From: Corynebacterium tapiri
Lineage (GTDB): Bacteria; Actinomycetota; Actinomycetes; Mycobacteriales; Mycobacteriaceae
DNA length: 64,000 bases
Reading direction: 5' to 3'
Assembly: GCF_006334925.1 (NCBI RefSeq)
Contig: NZ_VDHJ01000005.1
Location: forward strand, 124,001 to 188,000
The notes under the pieces are model-generated. The model saw nothing but the letters and a program-made list of their open reading frames with translations, did no database searches and was not told the origin of the DNA. Shown here one piece after another: positions 46,432 through 55,954 of this stretch. The position numbers were made by a program, and so were the translations under genes. Each line of letters begins with the position of its first letter. Position 1 is the stretch's first letter.

Positions 46432-49400
46432 TATTGAACCTCCTCCGTGCGGCGAGCGATCTGAGTGAGTCCCACGAGGTTTCCGCGCGAGACGAACACG
46501 CCTCGCCCTGTTGGTTGGGGTCCGCACCGCACGCCGAAAATTTGTCCGTCGTCACGATCTGTGTCCATAACCAATGCCGATGGTTGCTCCGCCCGCAGTG
46601 CGGACAGGAAGCCACTGAAGAGAGCACGGTTGATGCCGGCCGACTTACGCGCAACAATCACTCGCAAACCGATATCCCGTGCATGTGGCAAGAGCGCCAG
46701 CAAGGGATGGAGGTCGCTTTCGCTGATGAGCTCGAGATCGTCAATAATCACGACGATCTCCGGACCCGACCACCAGGAGCGCTCCTTGAGCTGGGCTGGT
46801 GTGACATCAGCCCCCGGCAGACGGGTGTTCAGCGTGGTGACGGTGGCGCGGATCGCCTCTGTGATGGCGCTTGACGACGCCCCATAGGCCGCCACCATCG
46901 AATCTTTCGCCTCCGCCAGGTGTGCGCGGCGCGGGTCCAGGATGACCATGCGCGCTCGCTCGGGCCCGAGTGATTCCACACCGGCCATGACGGTGGAGAC
47001 CACTGTGGACTTTCCCGCCCCAGATTGCCCGAGCACCACCAGGTGGCGATCCGCATGTTCCGTGAGGTAGATCCATCCGAGTCGCGCTCCACCTTGCCCC
47101 AGCGCTATCGCGCCAGGCTGGTGCGGGATGCTTTCCAGCGCAAGCAGGGCGGGAAGCGTGGCCAGTGCGGGTACGGGCACTTGCCCCTGTTTTTCCGCAG
47201 TATGGCGAATGTGTTCGACGTCCTGGGAGGAGGTAAACGCCACCAGGCTGTGTTGACCATCGGAGGTGACAGACCTCCCCGGAAGAGTGGGCACCTTCTC
47301 CTGTGCCTTGCGGTCGACGAGCGAATCCAGGGACTCGGTGAGTTTGAGCTCGACGCGGTGAGCGATGAGGTCACGCATCGCCGGTCGCAGCACGCTCCAT
47401 CGCGGGGTGGAGACCAGCAGGTGACAATTCGCTGCTGGGCCGTCGGCGACCAGGCGGGTGCACGCCTCCACCAGGTCGTCCAGCCCAGAGTTCGGTGAAG
47501 CAATGGCGTGCCACCCGTCAATGACTAAGAAGGTTCTGCGGTTCTCTGGTGAGTCAATGAAGCCGCATACTTCGTCGACGATGCGCCGGGCGGTTTCGTC
47601 ATCGCCACGCCCGGCGTAACCGGCTACGTGAGGCAAACGGGCCAATCCGCTGAGTGAGGAACCGGCAAGGTCGATGACGTAAAACCGGACCTCTGCGGTC
47701 GTGTTCGCGGCTGCCAGCGCGGCAACCAGTGTTTTCAGCGTCATCGACTTGCCCGACTGCGGCCCTCCGCACACGGCAACGTGTCCGCCCGCTGTCCGCA
47801 GATCCAGGCTGAGAGCGTCTTGGCGCTGATGGTAGGGCCGATCGATGAGCCCGATGACGGGGCGCATGGGAATTTCGGCGTCGGCCACATCGGGCAGCTC
47901 TATGCGCACAGGCAGGGGATCCAGCCAGACCTTGTGCGCAGCCAACCCGCGTGACTGGGCGGCCGCCCGCGACAAAGCCACGATCTCCTCGAGAACGGTT
48001 GAGGAGTGATCCGGAAGATAAGAGTCTTCGGAACTCTGGTTAGCCCAATCAACGCTGCTGAGCAGCTCCACCTGCCCTGGACCCGTGGATTCCGTGCCGC
48101 TCGCTACCCGGCGCGGAACCGGACCGGATACGTACGCGCCCTGGAACCGGATGAGACGCTCTGCGTCCGCTTTGAGGTATCCCGCACCGGGCTGAGCGGG
48201 AAGTTGGTAGGCGTCGGGTACTCCAAGGACCTGGCGCGATTCCGCCGCGGAGAAGGTCTTCAAACCGATCCGGTAGGACAGGTGGGAATCCAGCCCGCGG
48301 AGCTTGCCCTCCTCCAATCGTTGGGAGGCCAAGAGTAGGTGGACCCCCAGTGAGCGCCCCAGGCGACCAATGGCGACGAACAGCTCGGCGAAATCCGGGT
48401 GCTGTCCGAGCAACTCCGAGAACTCATCGACGATGATGACCAGCGCCGGCAGGGACGGCAGATCATGCCTGGTTGCTCGAGCGGCGGCATAGTCGGTGAT
48501 GTTCGCGAAGTTTCCGGCAGCTCGCAGGACTTCTTGGCGACGGTTGAGCTCGCCAGATAGTGCGTCGTACATGCGATCAACGAGTCCGGCTTCGTTTTCT
48601 AGGTTGGTGATCACGGCGGAGGTGTGCGGGGCCGACTCGCAACCGAGGAAGGTGGCGCCGCCCTTGAAATCCACCAGGACCAAGTTGAGATCCTCCGGGC
48701 TATGCGTGGCCACCAGGGCGGCAACCAGGGACTTCAGCAGCTCCGACTTACCGGAGCCCGTGGCGCCAATGATCAGTCCGTGCGGTCCCATACCTCCGTG
48801 AGCGGATTCCTTGAGATCAAGCCTGACCGGGGCCTGTGATTCTGTCGTGCCGATCGGCACGTTGAGGCGGCCGCGGGCACTCAGTTCTCCGGACCACAAA
48901 ACTTCCGGGGCCACGTCGCTCAGATCGGCGATTCCCAGAAGCCCGAGTAACCCGCCTGCTCCCGGCGCGAGTACGCCTTCCGGCCGGCTGTAGCGGGTCA
49001 TGGCTCGAGCAAAGATCCGGGCTTCTCGCTCGCTGAACGCATCCGCCTTGCCGAGGTCCTCGACCCCGGCTGCGGTGTACACCCGCAGACGTTCGTCCAC
49101 GCTCAGAGCCAGGCCTTCGGTCTCTGCACGCACCCCCAGAGCGCTGGCAGTCGGATGTGGCGAGAGGTCCACGATCACGTTCCACTCCGGGTTATCGATG
49201 AACTCTTCGGTACCAGTGGTGGCCAGATCGTCGATAAGCAAAATTCGATACTTGGCCTGATCCGCCTGCATCGCATGAGGTAGCCACCGCAGCCACTCCC
49301 AACCCTCGCCCTGTGCAACGATGCCCACGGTTTCGGGACCGTGGGCAGTGACCAGTTGGGCGACCATGGCGCGCGCAGCGGAACGCGCTCCGGAACCGGA

Positions 49401-50069
49401 AAGAGAGAGGAAGCGAAACGCCCGCAGCTGCACCGAGATGGGCATCTGTTCCACGGTGGATACAGCAGAAACGGTGGCCCGCAAGCTGACCGCGCACACG
49501 GGTTCTAGTTCTTCCGGCGCGGCGGATTCCTTGACGTCCAGGCGGCTGCTCAACGCCGCTGGCCCCAGGCCGAATCGCACCTCCAACACATCTGGGTCGT
49601 CGCTGCCGCGCTCCCACATGCGATTGGTGCCCACGCGTGCCAGGAGATCAGCCGGATCTGGATGGCGGTGCATCTCATGTGCTCGCTGGGCATGGGCATC
49701 GGCCAGGGCCTTTTCCCGAACTACGGCGAGGTGACGCAGATAGGTCCGCCGGGTTTCGTCTACGTCCCCCTCGGTCTGTGGCGGAGCGAACATCATGAGC
49801 ATCGATACGCCCATCATGAGAGGAAGCACCAACATCATGGGACTGGCGTTGCGCCCACCGGCAAAGACCAGGACCACCATCGCAGCAACAGCTGCCACCA
49901 TGACCACGGGCATGAGAATGCGGACCACGGGTGTGGGCTGCGGGCGCTGTGCTGTCGGCACTGCATCCACCGTGATGACCCTCTCCGGTTTCGGAGGGGC
50001 AGGATCGCGCTGGCTCGGCGGCGTTGGCTCAACAACCCACTGCTCGTGGGTGGCAAAAGTAACTCCCAT
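46431..50069 (-). CDS. eccC: Type VII secretion FtsK/SpoIIIE-type ATPase EccC
   Basis: 1212 aa, the motor of the ESX-4 channel, as one uninterrupted chain. Two membrane helices lie at about 45-100, followed by three ATPase domains with Walker A motifs GATGSGKS (about 435), GGPQSGKS (about 768) and GQSGAGKS (about 1014). Domain 1 also has Walker B LVLVDFKGGATF and LVIIVDEFSELL. Domain 3, which binds the C-terminal signal of Esx substrates in related systems, has VVIIDDLEL. Divergent from eccD across a short region with a hairpin. Confidence 0.95.
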   Translation of the reverse strand: MGVTFATHEQWVVEPTPPSQRDPAPPKPERVITVDAVPTAQRPQPTPVVRILMPVVMVAAVAAMVVLVFAGGRNASPMMLVLPLMMGVSMLMMFAPPQTEGDVDETRRTYLRHLAVVREKALADAHAQRAHEMHRHPDPADLLARVGTNRMWERGSDDPDVLEVRFGLGPAALSSRLDVKESAAPEELEPVCAVSLRATVSAVSTVEQMPISVQLRAFRFLSLSGSGARSAARAMVAQLVTAHGPETVGIVAQGEGWEWLRWLPHAMQADQAKYRILLIDDLATTGTEEFIDNPEWNVIVDLSPHPTASALGVRAETEGLALSVDERLRVYTAAGVEDLGKADAFSEREARIFARAMTRYSRPEGVLAPGAGGLLGLLGIADLSDVAPEVLWSGELSARGRLNVPIGTTESQAPVRLDLKESAHGGMGPHGLIIGATGSGKSELLKSLVAALVATHSPEDLNLVLVDFKGGATFLGCESAPHTSAVITNLENEAGLVDRMYDALSGELNRRQEVLRAAGNFANITDYAAARATRHDLPSLPALVIIVDEFSELLGQHPDFAELFVAIGRLGRSLGVHLLLASQRLEEGKLRGLDSHLSYRIGLKTFSAAESRQVLGVPDAYQLPAQPGAGYLKADAERLIRFQGAYVSGPVPRRVASGTESTGPGQVELLSSVDWANQSSEDSYLPDHSSTVLEEIVALSRAAAQSRGLAAHKVWLDPLPVRIELPDVADAEIPMRPVIGLIDRPYHQRQDALSLDLRTAGGHVAVCGGPQSGKSMTLKTLVAALAAANTTAEVRFYVIDLAGSSLSGLARLPHVAGYAGRGDDETARRIVDEVCGFIDSPENRRTFLVIDGWHAIASPNSGLDDLVEACTRLVADGPAANCHLLVSTPRWSVLRPAMRDLIAHRVELKLTESLDSLVDRKAQEKVPTLPGRSVTSDGQHSLVAFTSSQDVEHIRHTAEKQGQVPVPALATLPALLALESIPHQPGAIALGQGGARLGWIYLTEHADRHLVVLGQSGAGKSTVVSTVMAGVESLGPERARMVILDPRRAHLAEAKDSMVAAYGASSSAITEAIRATVTTLNTRLPGADVTPAQLKERSWWSGPEIVVIIDDLELISESDLHPLLALLPHARDIGLRVIVARKSAGINRALFSGFLSALRAEQPSALVMDTDRDDGQIFGVRCGPQPTGRGVFVSRGNLVGLTQIARRTEEVQ

Positions 50070-50128
50070 TAAATGATTCGCTTTCCCCCGAAAAATGCGT
50101 TGTGTTCACGAACGCTTCTTGCTTGTGC

Positions 50129-50144
50129 AAGGTCCCCCGACCTT
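50129..50144. promoter_or_regulatory. Inverted repeat between divergent eccC and eccD
   Basis: AAGGTC-CCCC-GACCTT is a perfect 6-bp inverted repeat in the middle of the 180-bp divergent region. It could be an operator shared by the two ESX-4 transcription units or a leader hairpin. No regulator is assigned. Confidence 0.4.
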
Positions 50145-50249
50145 TCGTTCCACCGCATCGGTGGACACGGGGCTGATAGTAGGCGAAGATGAGCGCGTTG
50201 GCAGGTGGGGGCCTGGCAACGATTCACGCAAGGGGGAAGCGAATTGACC

Positions 50250-51608
50250 ATGTCCAGCGGGATAACTGCGGCTACAGAGCCACCACGTAGCCATTCACTG
50301 CGGATCACGGTGCGCGTTCATGTGGGGTCATACATCCGCGAGGTGGACCTATCCGTACCTGCCTCGTCGGCACTGGCAGAGATGCTGCCCGCAATCCTTG
50401 ACCTCTGCGAGGCGCCCACTATCAGCCGACCGTGGCGAGCCTCGACAGCTAACGGAAGTGCCGTCCCCATGTCCCACGCCATCATGGACACAGGCATTGG
50501 GCACGGTGACGTGGTTGTTCTCTCTCCTTCCGAGCCTGTCGACGCCCCCATCATCCGCGATTCGGCCGAAGCCCTGGTAGCCCAAGTCACCGGTTCGGGA
50601 GCGCGCGGAATTCTTCCGCTAGCCGCGATCATCGGCGCTGCGGGGTTAGGGGTTATCGCCTGGCACCTCAGCAGTCCCGTGGTGGCAGGCGCCGTCGTAG
50701 CAATCTGCGCGGCCTTGCTGTTTGCCCGGCACAGAACCTGTGGAGCCTATGCGGTTGTGTCAGCGGTGGCTGCGGGTGGTGCAGCTGGCTGGGCAGTTGC
50801 CGATGCCGGAGTGCCCGCTACTGCGACTGGCGTGGCGTGGATTGCTGCGACGAGTGTGCTGATGACCTTGACTGTGGCGGCAGCAGCAGCCTGGTTAAGC
50901 GCCACCATGGTCAGAAGTCTGGTGGGGCTGATCACCGCCTGCGTTATTGCGCTCTGCGCGAGCCTTGGCTTCGGCGTGGCTTACCTTTCTGGCACCGGAT
51001 TAGTCCAGGCGCCCGCTGCGCTGGCAACGCTGGGGGCTCTTGCCGTATTTGCCATCGCCCCAGGCATGGCCACCACGCTGGCCGGCCTGGAGGTCTTTCG
51101 GCTTCCGACCGCAGGCCAAGACCTCTCCTACTCCGACTCCTTCCAGCCCGACGTGGATTTACGGGCGCGCCGGGCTCGCATGGTGGCCGATGGAATGGCG
51201 AGCGGAGCGGGCGTCGTTCTCGTGGTCGCACTGGCGTGCCTGGGCTTCGTCGGTGGCCTGGCAGTACAACTGTGCGCGCTAGCGGTTGCCGGAGCCACCG
51301 TGGTGCATGCAGCACGACACCGCAGTCCAGCTTGGGCGTGGGCGCTGGGGCTAAGTGCAATCACGGCGTTGAGTGTGGTCACTATTGCGCCGCTGCGCGG
51401 GGACGCTCCGGCGCACCCTGTACACCTGGTGCTGGCGGGTTGTGCTGCCGTGGCTTGCGCGAGCGCACCACTGTGGCTGCGGGAGATGAATCCCTCCCCC
51501 ACTACTTTGGCCTGGTGGGAACGCGCCGAAATGGCCGCTTTGGTCGCCACCATCCCGCTCGCAGCCTGGGTGGCCGGAGTGTTCGCCCTAGTGCGAGGTC
51601 TGGGATGA
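50250..51608 (+). CDS. eccD: Type VII secretion membrane protein EccD
   Basis: About 452 aa. An N-terminal cytoplasmic ubiquitin-like (YukD-type) domain (about 15-100, RITVRVHVGSYIREVDLSVP) is followed by about 11 membrane helices that form the bulk of the ESX channel. The ATG at 50250 is 13 bp after AGGGGG; a TTG at 50244 is also possible. ATGA overlap with mycP. Confidence 0.9.
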   Translation: MSSGITAATEPPRSHSLRITVRVHVGSYIREVDLSVPASSALAEMLPAILDLCEAPTISRPWRASTANGSAVPMSHAIMDTGIGHGDVVVLSPSEPVDAPIIRDSAEALVAQVTGSGARGILPLAAIIGAAGLGVIAWHLSSPVVAGAVVAICAALLFARHRTCGAYAVVSAVAAGGAAGWAVADAGVPATATGVAWIAATSVLMTLTVAAAAAWLSATMVRSLVGLITACVIALCASLGFGVAYLSGTGLVQAPAALATLGALAVFAIAPGMATTLAGLEVFRLPTAGQDLSYSDSFQPDVDLRARRARMVADGMASGAGVVLVVALACLGFVGGLAVQLCALAVAGATVVHAARHRSPAWAWALGLSAITALSVVTIAPLRGDAPAHPVHLVLAGCAAVACASAPLWLREMNPSPTTLAWWERAEMAALVATIPLAAWVAGVFALVRGLG

Positions 51609-52810
51609 TCAGGCACACTGTGAGCGCTTGCGCAATGCTGGCGCTAGCAGCGGTTCCGGCTCAGGCCCAGGAAGCGGATCGTTGCCCAGCGCCCGTCTCG
51701 GCCAATCCTGCTCCGCCGCCTCGACAACCTGCGGATGCGGTGTATCCCACCGACTTCGCCACGGGGGAGGGAGTGCTCGTGGCGGTCATCGATACGGGGG
51801 TCGCGGCTCACCCCGAACTCACCGAGGTCGTCCCCATCGCTGACTTGGTCACCCCGGATACACCCAATCCGCATTTCGACTGCGACGGCCACGGGACCGT
51901 CGTCGCCGGAGTGATCGACAGCGTGGCCCCACACGCCCGCATCGGCTCCGTCCGGCAGACCAGCTCTTACGTGCGCAAGGACGAAAACTCACTTACCAGC
52001 GGGAGCATCGCATCCCTGGCCGAGGCGATCAACAAGGCCCTCGATCACCACGCCCGCGTGATCAACATTTCCGTCGTGGCATGTCTGCCCGCTTCCCAAG
52101 CGTCGCAGGTGGATAAGTCAGCGCTTGTCGACGCCCTTGCTCGCGCGGAGCGAGAGAACGCCGTAGTCGTGGCTGCCTCAGGTAACGCAACCCAAGACTG
52201 CACACAGGATTCGGTGGTACTTCCTACCCAGGAGCCAACGGCACTTTCCGTAAGCGCACTCGGTGCGGATCCCTATACGTTGGCTAGCTATGCGCTGCCC
52301 GTTCGAGGTGACAAGACCGCGCTGGCAGCACCTGGCCGTATTCCCTTTGCGCTGTCTCCCCGTGGGGATGGTTGGGCGCGCGGCATGAGTCAGGGCCAAG
52401 GCCAGGTCAACCCGTTTGAGGGGACGAGCTTTGCCGCGCCTGTCGTCTCGGGCACCGCGGCGCTGTTAATTCAGCGCCACCCGCAGGCGAGCGCACGGGA
52501 GATTCGCGAGCTCATTGTGGCCTCTGCCCAGCCTCCGCTCGGGGTGGTGGATCCCCTCGCTGCGGTAACGCAGGCGCCGCGTCACCAGGAGCAGGCCCGG
52601 ACTGTCGAGCTGGCTGTGCCCGCTTCCCCGGAGTCCTCGGGAGTGCGCACTGGCCAGTTGATTATCGCAGCGTTGGCTTTGCTTTCCGCAGCATCCGTGC
52701 TTATCAGCGCCTACGTTCAAGCCCCAAGAACTCGAAGGCGGGGCTCAACCAGTCCAAGCCGCCGTAGAACCAACTGGCCCAGGCCACGAGCGCAAGTGTG
52801 GCAATCGTAA
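51605..52810 (+). CDS. mycP: Mycosin, subtilisin-like serine protease MycP
   Basis: 401 aa. Signal peptide of about 21 residues (PAQA|QE), then the subtilase triad Asp63 (VAVIDTG), His96 (CDGHGT) and Ser275 (EGTSFAAPVVSG). A Pro-rich N-terminal extension precedes the domain, and a C-terminal membrane anchor spans about 345-367 (LIIAALALLSAASVLISAYV). The last 35 residues are a basic, Arg/Ser-rich cytoplasmic tail whose codons overlap the convergent gene by 107 bp. MycP stabilises the ESX membrane complex in mycobacteria. The ATG at 51605 overlaps the eccD stop; the long upstream frame is a shadow of eccD. Confidence 0.93.
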   Translation: MIRHTVSACAMLALAAVPAQAQEADRCPAPVSANPAPPPRQPADAVYPTDFATGEGVLVAVIDTGVAAHPELTEVVPIADLVTPDTPNPHFDCDGHGTVVAGVIDSVAPHARIGSVRQTSSYVRKDENSLTSGSIASLAEAINKALDHHARVINISVVACLPASQASQVDKSALVDALARAERENAVVVAASGNATQDCTQDSVVLPTQEPTALSVSALGADPYTLASYALPVRGDKTALAAPGRIPFALSPRGDGWARGMSQGQGQVNPFEGTSFAAPVVSGTAALLIQRHPQASAREIRELIVASAQPPLGVVDPLAAVTQAPRHQEQARTVELAVPASPESSGVRTGQLIIAALALLSAASVLISAYVQAPRTRRRGSTSPSRRRTNWPRPRAQVWQS

Positions 52811-53138
52811 TCAGCGTAAAGAGCGTCATGATCAGCCATCGCAGCCAGCGAGGTTGCGCCCGATACCAGGTGCTCACCCGGTCAAACGTTGCTAGTCCCC
52901 AGGTGAGCAGGCGCCGAGCCCACGCCACCTCTAAGGCAAGGATGGAGATCCCGGCGAAGGTGATTAACCACCCTTGGCCAGGAAGCGGGATGGCAATGAT
53001 CCCGATAATGACAACGAGTGCACCCAGCGCGATGGTGGCCGGGCGCACCAGCCAGCCATGCTTACGGGTCTTCCAGCGTGCATGCATGTGCTCCAACTGA
53101 GCAGCTCGCGTGAGCACAGCATCTCGCATAGTGGCCAT
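52704..53138 (-). CDS. TIGR02611 family transmembrane protein
   Basis: 144 aa. A basic N-terminus (MHARWKTRKHGWLVRP) is followed by four hydrophobic segments; the PLPGQGW motif after the first helix is the PGPGW-type signature of the family. No function is established. It lies between mycP and eccB in the ESX-4 block and overlaps the 3' end of mycP by 107 bp tail to tail. Confidence 0.8.
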   Translation of the reverse strand: MATMRDAVLTRAAQLEHMHARWKTRKHGWLVRPATIALGALVVIIGIIAIPLPGQGWLITFAGISILALEVAWARRLLTWGLATFDRVSTWYRAQPRWLRWLIMTLFTLITIATLALVAWASWFYGGLDWLSPAFEFLGLERRR

Positions 53139-53179
53139 AATGTGGCTAACGATAGCCGCTGGGGGAAAGTTCCCCGCTA

Positions 53180-54406
53180 CTAATAGGCGACTGGAGTTCG
53201 CGCGGCCTGGGTATCTAGCACGGGCCCCCGAGGCAGAAGGTCAATGACCCGGTGATCCGCGGCCACCGGGGCCGGAGCCCCCAACAGATCTAGAGCGCCC
53301 GGGGCGACCTCATGCCGCAACCCATGAGGCGTGACCACCTGGTGGCCCGCACCAGTATCTACCACCACGGCCCCCGACTCTAGCCCGGCAAAGTGACCTG
53401 CAGGTGCATCCCCAGGCAACTCTGCCCCGCGGAGTCCTCCCGGCGCAGTTCCCACTCCCCCGCCTGGCAGCGAGCACACTCTCATTCCCAGCGGGTCAAT
53501 GAAGCGCAGTTTGTCCTCGGGAAGAGGCAGCGGGGCCATGGGAGCAAGCTGCGCTACGCGCGACGCGGAGACTCTTTCCTCGGTGACCCCGAGCTCCTTG
53601 AGGATGCGCTCCTGCGTGGAGGTCACTGCGATTGCTGCATTCTCGTGCTGTGCAAAGGTAGTCGTGGCGTCGTTAAGCAATGTCACCCCGTCTGGAACCG
53701 TCCACGGCTCACGCTCAGAAATTGCGCTCAGCCCCGCGCCAGAGACGTCCAACCGCGGGGTCTCCGGTGAGATTCCCACCGCCCGGCGCAGTGCTCGGCC
53801 TTCCGGGGATTCCTCGGAGGGAAGCTCATTTCGACCAGCCGCAGTCAGAACCCAATCCCCCGTGGGAGAAGAGACCAGCACTGCCTCGCCTACTCCCAGG
53901 GGTGTGGGCAGCGCGTTGTGCGGTACCGCCTCGACTCCCACGGTGCCAGCGTCATCATGGCACGCCACAAAGCTAGCGTCGCTGGTCTGTGAAAAGGCGC
54001 CAGGAGCAGGGAAGATTCCCATCAACGGCCCCTTGGGAGCCTCCGCGAAATGCTGCGCACCAATGGCAGCTGGCGCCCCGGGCTCCCCGGTGATAAGGCG
54101 CGCGGAGGCAAGGTTGGTCACCGGATGGAGGCGCTCGCCCACCCACACGTGCAAGCTTCCATCCTCGGTACGCACGATGGGAGCCTGACCCGGATTCGCC
54201 TGCGGAGCCACCCACGCCATGAGCCCGGCGGCCATCATCCCGAGGACCAAGGCCACCACCCCGAACAGGCTGGCCCTGGCCCGGGAGCGCAACGGGTCAT
54301 GGATCATGCGGATATCCCCGAATACCAGGCCGTGCTGCATACGTCGTCGCAAGAAGCGGTGCCCCGATACTTGGGCGCGCGTCGTTGGCAAAAGCACCGA
54401 GCTCAT
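53180..54406 (-). CDS. eccB: Type VII secretion membrane protein EccB
   Basis: 408 aa. A cytoplasmic N-terminus with the family motif TTRAQVSGHRFLRRRMQHGLV is followed by a single membrane helix (about 48-70) and a long extracytoplasmic repeat domain with a cysteine pair (ASFVACHDD and MRVCSLPG). It is a core part of the ESX inner-membrane complex. Shorter than the roughly 480-500 residue EccB of ESX-1 to ESX-5, as usual for ESX-4. A basal ESX-4 set without EccE is thus encoded around it. Confidence 0.92.
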   Translation of the reverse strand: MSSVLLPTTRAQVSGHRFLRRRMQHGLVFGDIRMIHDPLRSRARASLFGVVALVLGMMAAGLMAWVAPQANPGQAPIVRTEDGSLHVWVGERLHPVTNLASARLITGEPGAPAAIGAQHFAEAPKGPLMGIFPAPGAFSQTSDASFVACHDDAGTVGVEAVPHNALPTPLGVGEAVLVSSPTGDWVLTAAGRNELPSEESPEGRALRRAVGISPETPRLDVSGAGLSAISEREPWTVPDGVTLLNDATTTFAQHENAAIAVTSTQERILKELGVTEERVSASRVAQLAPMAPLPLPEDKLRFIDPLGMRVCSLPGGGVGTAPGGLRGAELPGDAPAGHFAGLESGAVVVDTGAGHQVVTPHGLRHEVAPGALDLLGAPAPVAADHRVIDLLPRGPVLDTQAARTPVAY

Positions 54407-54446
54407 GAGTCATCTCCCCCCGAAGATCACATTCTCGAAGGGGACT

Positions 54447-55319
54447 TTACATCGCAGTCGTCTCCCCCGCTGGCTGAGGCTGGTCCCGGCGGGCACGGGT
54501 GGTAAGCGCACGCTCTCCTAGCTTGTCGACGCTGGGATAACGCACCTGGGTGAGGCTAAGCCCCTTCGCGGGCGCGACGGGAATCCGGGAGGAACGAGAC
54601 TGTTCATTGAGCAGTTCGAGGATGAGCCCGGTGTCGGCGTTTCCTTGGCCGATCTTGAGGCAGGCTCCCACCAGTGAGCGCACCATTGACCAGCAAAAAG
54701 CATCGGCTACGACGTGAGCACGGTAGAGCTGTGGCTGATCCGGGGTGGAAATGTCCTCCCAGGAAAACTCCAGAAGTTCACGCACCGTGGTCGCATGCGG
54801 GCGAGCCTTGCAGAACGCCGCAAAGTCTTGCAGACCGATGAGCATAGAGGCCGCTGCGTTCATAACATCCAGATCGACTGGTCGGTTCCAGACGGCGGTA
54901 TCGCGGGTCCGGAGAGGATTCGCACCCGAGGGATGGGTGGTCACCCGGTAGGAGTACGTGCGGTCCAAGGCCGAGAACCGGGCATCGAAATCCTTCGGCG
55001 CGAACGTAACGTCCCTAATCACCAGGTCATCGCGCAGAAAGCGCCCTAAGCGTCGCACAAGACGGGCCGGGTCTCCGTCGATGGAGCGCTGCTGCAGTGA
55101 CTCCTCGGGGACGTCCACATGGGCAACCTGGCCGGTTGCGTGCACGCCTGCGTCGGTGCGACCCGCCACGGTCAGCTCGATCGGCGTGCGCAAGATCAGT
55201 GTGAGTGCCTTTTCCAGCTCCCCTTGGACTGTTCGCAACTCCGGATCTTTCTGCGCAGCCCAGCCGTGGAAGTCAGTTCCGTCGTAGGCCAGATCCAATC
55301 GCAAGCGTGTGGCAGACAT
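54447..55319 (-). CDS. truA: tRNA pseudouridine(38-40) synthase TruA
   Basis: 290 aa. The catalytic Asp is in AGRTDAGVHATGQVAH, with N-terminal LDLAYDGTDFHGWAAQ and FLRDDLVIRDV and SYRVTT motifs typical of TruA. It modifies the anticodon arm of many tRNAs. The start is the ATG at 55319 (MSATRLRLDL); the upstream extension would overlap the rplQ terminator. It stands between eccB and rplQ as in mycobacteria. Confidence 0.95.
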   Translation of the reverse strand: MSATRLRLDLAYDGTDFHGWAAQKDPELRTVQGELEKALTLILRTPIELTVAGRTDAGVHATGQVAHVDVPEESLQQRSIDGDPARLVRRLGRFLRDDLVIRDVTFAPKDFDARFSALDRTYSYRVTTHPSGANPLRTRDTAVWNRPVDLDVMNAAASMLIGLQDFAAFCKARPHATTVRELLEFSWEDISTPDQPQLYRAHVVADAFCWSMVRSLVGACLKIGQGNADTGLILELLNEQSRSSRIPVAPAKGLSLTQVRYPSVDKLGERALTTRARRDQPQPAGETTAM

Positions 55320-55347
55320 AGACGTCGATGCTACCTGGGCATGGGAA

Positions 55348-55382
55348 AGCCCCCACCACAACCTTCAGTCGCGGTGGGGGCT
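55348..55382 (-). terminator. Terminator after rplQ
   Basis: Perfect 10-bp stem AGCCCCCACC / GGTGGGGGCT with a 15-nt loop about 30 bp past the rplQ stop, then TTTCCC on the minus strand. The T-run is short. It lies between rplQ and truA and would end the rpsM-rplQ ribosomal unit. Confidence 0.65.
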
Positions 55383-55411
55383 CGCCGGGGCTCCCGGGTG
55401 GGAAGAGAGTT

Positions 55412-55903
55412 TTACTTCTCCTCAGCAGCCTCGGTTGCCTCCGGTGCCTCAACCTCAGCCTCAGCCTTGGTCTCCTCTGCCTTGGCTTCCTCAGCCTTCT
55501 TGGAAGCAGCAGCGCGGGTAGCGCGGGTTGCCTCGGCAGTGGCGGTCTCCTCGAGAACCAGGGAGATCTGGGTCATCGGGGCGTTGTCGCCGGAGCGGTT
55601 CTCCAACTTGATGGAGCGGGTGTAACCGCCCTCGCGGTTGGCGAACTTCGGTGCCAGGTTGTCGAACAGGTGCGCAACAACGTCCTTCTGCGGAACCTGA
55701 GCGAGCACTGCGCGGCGGTCGGCGATGGTGCCGGACTTAGCCTTGGTGATCAGCTTCTCCGCGTAGGGGCGAAGCATCTTCGCCTTGGCATCGGTGGTCT
55801 TGATGGCGCCGTGCTGGAACAGAGCGGATGCGAGGTTAGCCAGAATGTGCTTCTGGTTAGCCGCGGAGCCGCCGAGACGAGCGCCCTTCTTCGGGGTAGG
55901 CAT
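55412..55903 (-). CDS. rplQ: 50S ribosomal protein L17
   Basis: 163 aa. The conserved core [19 protein letters not shown] (residues 1-19) and [19 protein letters not shown], with L17 features to about residue 125, is followed by an acidic Ala/Glu/Lys-rich tail of about 40 residues, common in Corynebacterium. It follows rpoA on the same strand. Confidence 0.97.
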   Translation of the reverse strand: MPTPKKGARLGGSAANQKHILANLASALFQHGAIKTTDAKAKMLRPYAEKLITKAKSGTIADRRAVLAQVPQKDVVAHLFDNLAPKFANREGGYTRSIKLENRSGDNAPMTQISLVLEETATAEATRATRAAASKKAEEAKAEETKAEAEVEAPEATEAAEEK

Positions 55904-55954
55904 GTGTTACTCCTCGTGTACGGATAGTGAACGCTTGGTCACAAGCGCGCGTGT

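Noticed and set aside
50837..51604. 256-codon N-terminal extension of mycP
   Set aside because: It overlaps eccD in another frame; the signal peptide begins at the ATG at 51605, which overlaps the eccD stop.
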